DNA from: JACQNR01 sp964533045
Lineage (GTDB): Bacteria > Acidobacteriota > Terriglobia > UBA7540
Assembly (NCBI GenBank): GCA_964533045.1
Contig: CAZHKT010000150.1
Span: forward strand, 1-8,711
Direction: 5' to 3'
DNA: 8,711 nucleotides
In this document: piece by piece, positions 5,086-8,711 of the stretch
Position numbering within the stretch: position 1 is the stretch's first letter
Layout: each line of letters starts with the position of its first letter
The notes under the pieces: model-generated
The model's input: only the letters and a program-made list of their open reading frames with translations
What the model was told of the DNA's origin: nothing
The model's database searches: none
Position numbers and translations under genes: made by a program

Positions 5086-6966
5086 CGCAGAAATCCTTTG
5101 CTGTCGAGATAGGCTTCGACGCGCGTGATAAAACCGGCGTCGTTCGAATGGCCGTCAAACTGGAGGATGAGCGACGGCTTGCCCGAGGCCTCATCCAGAA
5201 AGGACTTGATATAGGAATCCGGACCGCATTTGAAGTTGGTGATATAGACCAGGTGCAGATTCTCGTGCTGCCGCGCGATGCGCGCCGCCGCCAGAATCCG
5301 CCGGCCGGAATGCCAGTACATGTTCGGGTTGATGTCGGAAATATCCTCCAGATCGACGGGCAGAAAATCGAGCGGAATGACGTTCACGCCGTACAGCGTC
5401 CGCAGCTTGCGCGGGATGTCGCAATTCACGCTGCGATCGTAGAGATTGTAGGGGCGGCCGAGGAGCAGGATGGACGGTTCGCCCGTCTCGAGGAGCCGCC
5501 GCAGGGCGTCGGTCCCCGCCTCCTTCAGCGCCTCCTGGAAGACCTGCTGCGCGGCGAAGCCCGCCGCCACCGCGCGATCGTTCTGCGCCCGCGACACACC
5601 CAGCTTCTCTTTCGCGAATTTCGCCAGTTCCTTCTCCACGTGCCGGCGCCCCAGGCGGAAGTAGACGGTCGGGGCGAGCATCTTTTTCTCCGCCTCCTCG
5701 AACTGCGGTACGGCGCGCAGCACGAAAGGAAGCGTCTGGTTCCAGGGGCAAAGATGGGATTCCACCTTGCTTGCCGGCGCCTCCGCGTTGACCTGATTCG
5801 GGATGAGAACGTAGTCCACGCCTTTCGAAATCAATTGCATCACGTGCCCGTGCGCCACCTTGACGGGGAAGCAGGGTTCGGCGACGGTCAATTCCTCGCC
5901 CGCGGCGGTGATGTTGCGGTCGGTGGGCGAAGAGGTTACGATCTCATATCCCAGTTCCTGGAAATAGGCGCACCAGAACGGGAAACGGTCGAAGAAGAAC
6001 ATGGCGCGCGGAATGCCGACCGTGGGTTTCTTGCCGGTGGGCGGAAGCCAGCTTTCTTCCAGCAGCTTGTCCCGGTAATCGATCAGGTCGTCCAGGACTG
6101 GATGGCGGTCGGTGCGCGCGCGCTTGCGAAATTTGTCCGAGCACTTGTCACCCCAGTAGGTCTTCTGTCCCTCGATGGTGAATTCCTTCATGTCGCAGTA
6201 ATTGGAACAGGCCTGGCAGACGAAGTCGCGCGTCGAATAATTCACGCGGTCCAGCGAGTAGCCGCGAAAGCGGCTGGGTTGCCCGGCATCCTTCATCCGG
6301 TCGCGCGCGATGAGCGCCATGCCGATGGCGCCGATCACGCCGTTGTGAGGCGGCACGATGATGCGCTTGCCCAGAATCTGGGAGAAGGCCGCCGCCACGG
6401 CATCGTTGTAAGCCGTGCCGCCCTGAAAGAAAATCACGTCACCGATTTTGCGGCCGCGCACCACCCGGTTCAGGTAATTGAGGGCCACCGAATACGCAAG
6501 GCCGGCGCAGAGGTCGCCCACCTCCGCGCCCTTCAGCATCAGGGCGGTGACGTCGCGCTCCATGAAGACGGTGCAGCGCTCGCCCAGTTTGGCGGGCGTG
6601 GCGGAAGCCAGCGCCAGCTGGGCGAATTCCTGCTTGATCGAAATGCCGAGTTTTTCCGCCTGCTCCTGGAGGAAGGAGCCCGTGCCCGCCGCGCAGGCCT
6701 CGTTCATGGTGAAGTCCACCACCACGCCGTCGCGGATGGAAATGAACTTTGAATCCTGCCCGCCGATTTCGAAGATGGTGTCCACCATCTCCATCTTCAA
6801 CTTGCGGCAGACGTGCGTGGCGCCGGTTTTGTGAGCGGTGATTTCGTCGTTCACCGTGTCGGCGCCGATGAGTTCGCCGATCAGTTCGCGCCCCGAGCCC
6901 GTGGTGCCGACACCGCGGATGTCGAGCTTTTCGCCCATCTCCGCTTCGATCTCCTGCAGGCCGCGA
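5058..6966 (-). CDS. Acyl-CoA dehydratase activase, second ATPase domain and DUF2229-like region (5' end in gap)
   Basis: This is the 635-residue continuation, after the assembly gap, of the protein that starts at 8215. Residues counted from the gap: rest of a second BcrA/BadF ASKHA-fold ATPase with GVGTTGSGR (18-26), IFEIGGQDSKF (64-74), CAAGTGSF (91-98) and RCTVF (130-134). C91 and C131 correspond to the cysteines that hold the dimer-bridging [4Fe-4S] cluster in HgdC-type activators. Next comes a Cys cluster CQACSNYC plus WGDKC (C250, C253, C257, C275), then the DUF2229-like part, starting IPRAMFFFDRFPFW (318-331) and including PCFPVK (364-369), and a dehydratase-like end with LLGRPYNLYDRSVNCDIP (501-518) and TNFKCGPDSY (576-585). 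ATP hydrolysis would drive low-potential electron transfer to an unidentified acceptor. The chain ends VEAYLDSKGFLRCASCATVM, overlapping the next gene by 28 nt. An apparent open frame that continues rightward past the gap to 7655 is a shadow of the N-terminal part. Confidence 0.88.
5094..5099 (-). promoter_or_regulatory. Ribosome binding site of the activase C-terminal gene
   Basis: AAAGGA on the minus strand, 8 nt before the ATG at 5083-5085 and inside the coding end of the upstream gene. It decides the start and argues for translational coupling of the two overlapping activase genes. Confidence 0.65.
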
Positions 6967-6976
6967 NNNNNNNNNN
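6967..6976. other. Assembly gap of ten Ns
   Basis: Ten undetermined bases interrupt the activase gene. Reading frames on either side do not agree if the gap is taken as exactly ten bases, so its length is probably arbitrary. The family's normal sequence seems to run directly from EVVS (ending at 7046) to RGLQEIE (starting at 6965), so the 69 bases at 6977-7045 may be extra or misplaced. Confidence 0.95.
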
Positions 6977-8215
6977 CTCGGCCACGGTCAGGGTCGTGAT
7001 GTTGGTGCCGAAGCCCTCGTGCCGCGCGGCGAGGAATTCGAATTCGCTGACCACCTCGATGGGACGGCCCTCGGTGAAAAGATAGATTTCCTTCAGGAGA
7101 TTGCCCTCGCGGTCCGTCACCACCAGGTTGGTGCTCACCGAGCCGATGTCGATGCCCAGATAGGCTTCGATCTTTTCGCCGGGCGCGAGTGCCGGGAATG
7201 CCGGAGGCTTCACCTGCTCGCGCAGCAGGAGCACGTTCTCCATGGAGAGCGCTTCGCTGCAGGCGAAGCTCTTTTTGGCGGCCGCGTGCTGCTGGAGCTG
7301 ATGAATCCTCTTGAAGGTGCGCTTGCGGAATTCCTCCGCCTCGAACATCGCCGCGCCGATGGCGCCCAGCCAGGCGTAGTGCTCCGGCACGAAGAAATCC
7401 GTCTCCGCCAGCTTGAAGGCGGCGCGCATCGCCTCCCGCACGCCTTGATTGAGCGCGACGCCGCCGATGAACGCTACCGGTGGCGCCACTTTGCGGCCTT
7501 TGACGATGGCGGATTTGAAATTGCGCGCCACCGCCTCGCACAACCCGCGCAGAATCTGCTCCGTGGTGTAGCCCTTCTGCTGGGCGTGAATCATGTCCGT
7601 CTTGGCAAATACCGAACAGCGTCCCGCCACGCGCGCCGAACACTCGGCGCTGCACGCCGCGCCGCCCACGTCCTCGACGGAATAGAGCAGGCGCGACGCC
7701 TGCTGATCAATGAACGATCCCGTGCCTGCCGCACAGTCGCCGCTGGTTTCGTAATCGGCGATGCCCAGGTACTTCGATTTGGAGGTCGGCTCGAGCCGAA
7801 GGTATTTCGATGACTCGCCGCCCATCTCGAACACGGAACGAACGTGCGGATAGAACGCTCCCATGCTCTTGGCGATGGCGCGGAATTCGTTCTCGAAATA
7901 GATCCCGAGGATCTTCGAGATCAAATTGCTGCCCGAGCCCGTTACCCGGATGCCTTCGATGTCTTCTTCCGGAATGAATTCGTAGAACTCCTGCAGCAGG
8001 TCGAAGACCGACTGGATGGGGCTGGCCTGGATCCGCCGGTACCGTGAAAGAATCAGAGGCCGGCCGTGGAATGGGCTCGACTCGGGGAACTGGGCGTGAA
8101 AGAAAGATGCCGACCTGGCGGCCAGGGAGTCAAACTGCGATGCATCGGCTTCTCCGCCGATCGCGGCCAGCTTCAGGCTCACGGCTCCGATATCGAGGCC
8201 GATATTGATGCTCAT
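6977..8215 (-). CDS. Acyl-CoA dehydratase activase, N-terminal ATPase domains (3' end in gap)
   Basis: First 413 codons of a large activase. Domain 1 is a BcrA/BadF/HgdC-type ATPase: phosphate loop IGLDIGAVSLKL (5-16), VTGSGSNLI (91-99), FEMGGESSKY (129-138), CAAGTGSF (161-168, C161), RCSVF (199-203, C200) and FIGGVALNQG (249-258). C161 and C200 are the expected ligands of a dimer-bridging [4Fe-4S] cluster. A linker at about 291-350 leads to the phosphate loop of a second ATPase, YLGIDIGSVSTNLVV (352-366), which continues beyond the gap. ATG at 8213-8215 gives MSINIGLDIG, the natural start; AAAGG lies only 3-4 nt upstream, rather close. Residues 391-413 (starting EFEFLAARHEGF) are not expected in the family. 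This is the promoter-proximal gene of a likely operon with the C-terminal component and perhaps the cupin. The true gene would be 5058-8215. Confidence 0.88.
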
Positions 8216-8400
8216 ATACCTTTAGGGAATAGGGCACCACTGGGTGAAATCACTCCACCCCCGCCCCGCTGTGCTTCTGTCGGGCAAATTGTCTTCCGAA
8301 TTCCTCGCGACGCGCCCTGATATTCGTCAAGTTTCGGTGAAAACCGGCGTTTGGCGGCATGGGGCGCAAGTCGCAACTGGGGGCCTCTGCTGCACCGACA

Positions 8401-8440
8401 CAGATTTATAGTAGATATAAAATCAATGATTTACAGACGG
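8401..8440. promoter_or_regulatory. AT-rich patch, possible promoter region
   Basis: In the 496-bp spacer upstream of the activase gene this stretch is sharply AT-rich. It offers TATAAA-type hexamers on both strands: minus-strand TATAAA at 8405-8410 with only a weak upstream TGTAAA at 19 nt spacing, and plus-strand TATAAA at 8416-8421. Neither has a good -35. It is the best place in view for the activase promoter, which would leave a leader of about 185 nt. Between 8216 and 8400 I see no gene and no clear site. Confidence 0.25.
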
Positions 8441-8477
8441 GTTCGCCCCCCCGAGATTCACCGGCCCTGCGCCCATC

Positions 8478-8503
8478 TTGTGACGCTTTCGAATCTGTCA
8501 CAA
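8478..8503. promoter_or_regulatory. Perfect dyad TTGTGAC/GTCACAA with central TTCGAA
   Basis: Perfect 7-bp arms TTGTGAC (8478-8484) and GTCACAA (8497-8503) share their centre of symmetry with a 6-bp palindrome TTCGAA (8488-8493). This nested symmetry suggests a dimeric regulator's operator. The arms resemble CRP/FNR half-sites (TGTGA/TCACA) but the spacing is 14 rather than 6 nt. As RNA it could form a stem, but no T tract follows on either strand. Confidence 0.4.
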
Positions 8504-8515
8504 TCGGCTCGAGAG

Positions 8516-8618
8516 ATGAGCATCCAAGCCTTAACCCAAGCCGGCGGAGGCGCCGTCTCGGGAGGGAACTGCGTCTTAGCACGCCGCGTGAACGGCAGCA
8601 GGAGCGATGCTAATTCAT
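8516..8618 (+). other. Possible structured leader RNA, unassigned
   Basis: A closing stem can form from ATGA-GCATC (8516-8524) with GATGC (8606-8610) and TCAT (8615-8618), with a 4-nt bulge. The enclosed GC-rich 80 nt contains further pairing such as GCGT/ACGC around a 6-nt loop. I could not match it to a riboswitch class I know; the hallmarks of ydaO (c-di-AMP), c-di-GMP, SAM and cobalamin types are missing. An ATG at 8516 also opens a 34-codon frame (MSIQALTQAGGG...) with no recognised product. It could be the leader of a gene beyond the right edge. Confidence 0.2.
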
Positions 8619-8624
8619 AAGGCG

Positions 8625-8652
8625 TGGACGGGGGCAAGGATTACGCTAGAAT
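8625..8652 (+). promoter_or_regulatory. Weak sigma-70-like promoter pointing out of the window
   Basis: TGGACG (8625-8630, four of six to TTGACA) and TAGAAT (8647-8652, five of six to TATAAT) are spaced by 16 nt. It would drive transcription rightward beyond the window, where no gene is visible yet. The remaining bases to 8711 are AT-rich and contain no start I can support. Confidence 0.25.
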
Positions 8653-8711
8653 GCAGCTAAAGAGAATTACATAATATAGTGACAATCAGAACAATTCGGC
8701 CTGTTTCCAAA

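Noticed and set aside
3823..5112. Long plus-strand open frame of about 429 codons
   Set aside because: It is antisense to the activase C-terminal gene, its translation shows no family motifs, and it follows from high GC codon bias in the real gene.
5148..6752. Long plus-strand open frame of about 534 codons
   Set aside because: Antisense shadow of the activase gene; Arg/His/Gln-rich product without recognisable domains.
6977..7655. Rightward extension of the 5058 open frame across the gap
   Set aside because: Here it is out of frame with the true ATPase coding (which runs from 8215). It exists only because a 10-N gap joins two different frames.
8297..8309. Similarity between CGAATTCCTCGC here and the stretch next to the assembly gap
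   Set aside because: Only 12 identical bases in GC-biased DNA; too short to claim a duplication.
8478..8503. CRP/FNR binding site
   Set aside because: Half-sites resemble TGTGA/TCACA, but the 14-nt spacing does not fit the 6-nt spacing of CRP sites.
8516..8618. c-di-AMP (ydaO) or other known riboswitch
   Set aside because: GC-rich core and some GA-rich segments are suggestive, but the conserved sequence blocks of known classes are missing.
8351..8620. Small plus-strand genes of 84-89 codons, or the 34-codon frame from 8516
   Set aside because: Overlapping frames of similar length, no convincing ribosome site, low-complexity composition and no recognisable product.
1..8711. tRNA, rRNA, CRISPR array or transposase genes
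   Set aside because: No cloverleaf, rRNA-like or regularly spaced direct repeat pattern, and no transposase motifs were seen.

Overview
The window looks like a chromosomal replication-origin neighbourhood from a Gram-negative bacterium, most likely an acidobacterium. It carries dnaA and dnaN in tandem on the minus strand. kdsB, divergent from dnaA, makes CMP-Kdo for lipopolysaccharide, so there is an outer membrane. GC-rich hairpin repeats starting with GTAG, and a TGTCATCCTGAG motif, resemble intergenic repeats I associate with Acidobacteria. The taxon is an inference from memory, not a measured result.

Layout, left to right. Positions 1-674 (minus) hold the N-terminal 224 codons of the DNA polymerase III sliding clamp (dnaN), cut by the window edge. 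Positions 675-879 are an AT-rich dnaA-dnaN spacer with one good DnaA-box-like site and short repeats, a candidate oriC or dnaN control region. Positions 880-2202 (minus) are a complete dnaA. Positions 2203-2433 are a divergent promoter region. Positions 2434-3174 (plus) are kdsB. Positions 3175-3420 are a repeat-rich spacer between convergent genes. Positions 3421-3681 (minus) encode a tiny single-domain cupin. Positions 3705-3769 hold a 65-bp twin-hairpin repeat. Positions 3766-8215 (minus) hold a large acyl-CoA dehydratase activase-type system, split into a long gene with two ATPase (BcrA/BadF-like) domains plus a DUF2229-like region, and a second gene (3766-5085) overlapping it by 28 nt. 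The long gene is broken by a 10-N assembly gap at 6967-6976. Positions 8216-8711 are non-coding as far as I can see, with an AT-rich patch, a clean dyad and a possible folded RNA or leader.

How the parts work together: dnaA and dnaN are the standard replication-initiation pair and kdsB is an envelope housekeeping gene. The activase genes encode an ATP-driven low-potential electron donor module related to the activators of 2-hydroxyacyl-CoA dehydratases and benzoyl-CoA reductase. Its acceptor and substrate are not evident here. The cupin lies 84 nt downstream on the same strand and may be co-transcribed with it.

The most unusual feature is that three successive genes (kdsB, the cupin and the activase C-terminal gene) all end in a TAG contained in the GTAG head of a GC-rich hairpin element. 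This resembles REP elements mobilised by RAYT transposases. The second point of note is the activase itself: duplicated ATPase domains with all four predicted cluster cysteines kept, a split chain, and an unexpected 23-codon stretch beside the assembly gap.
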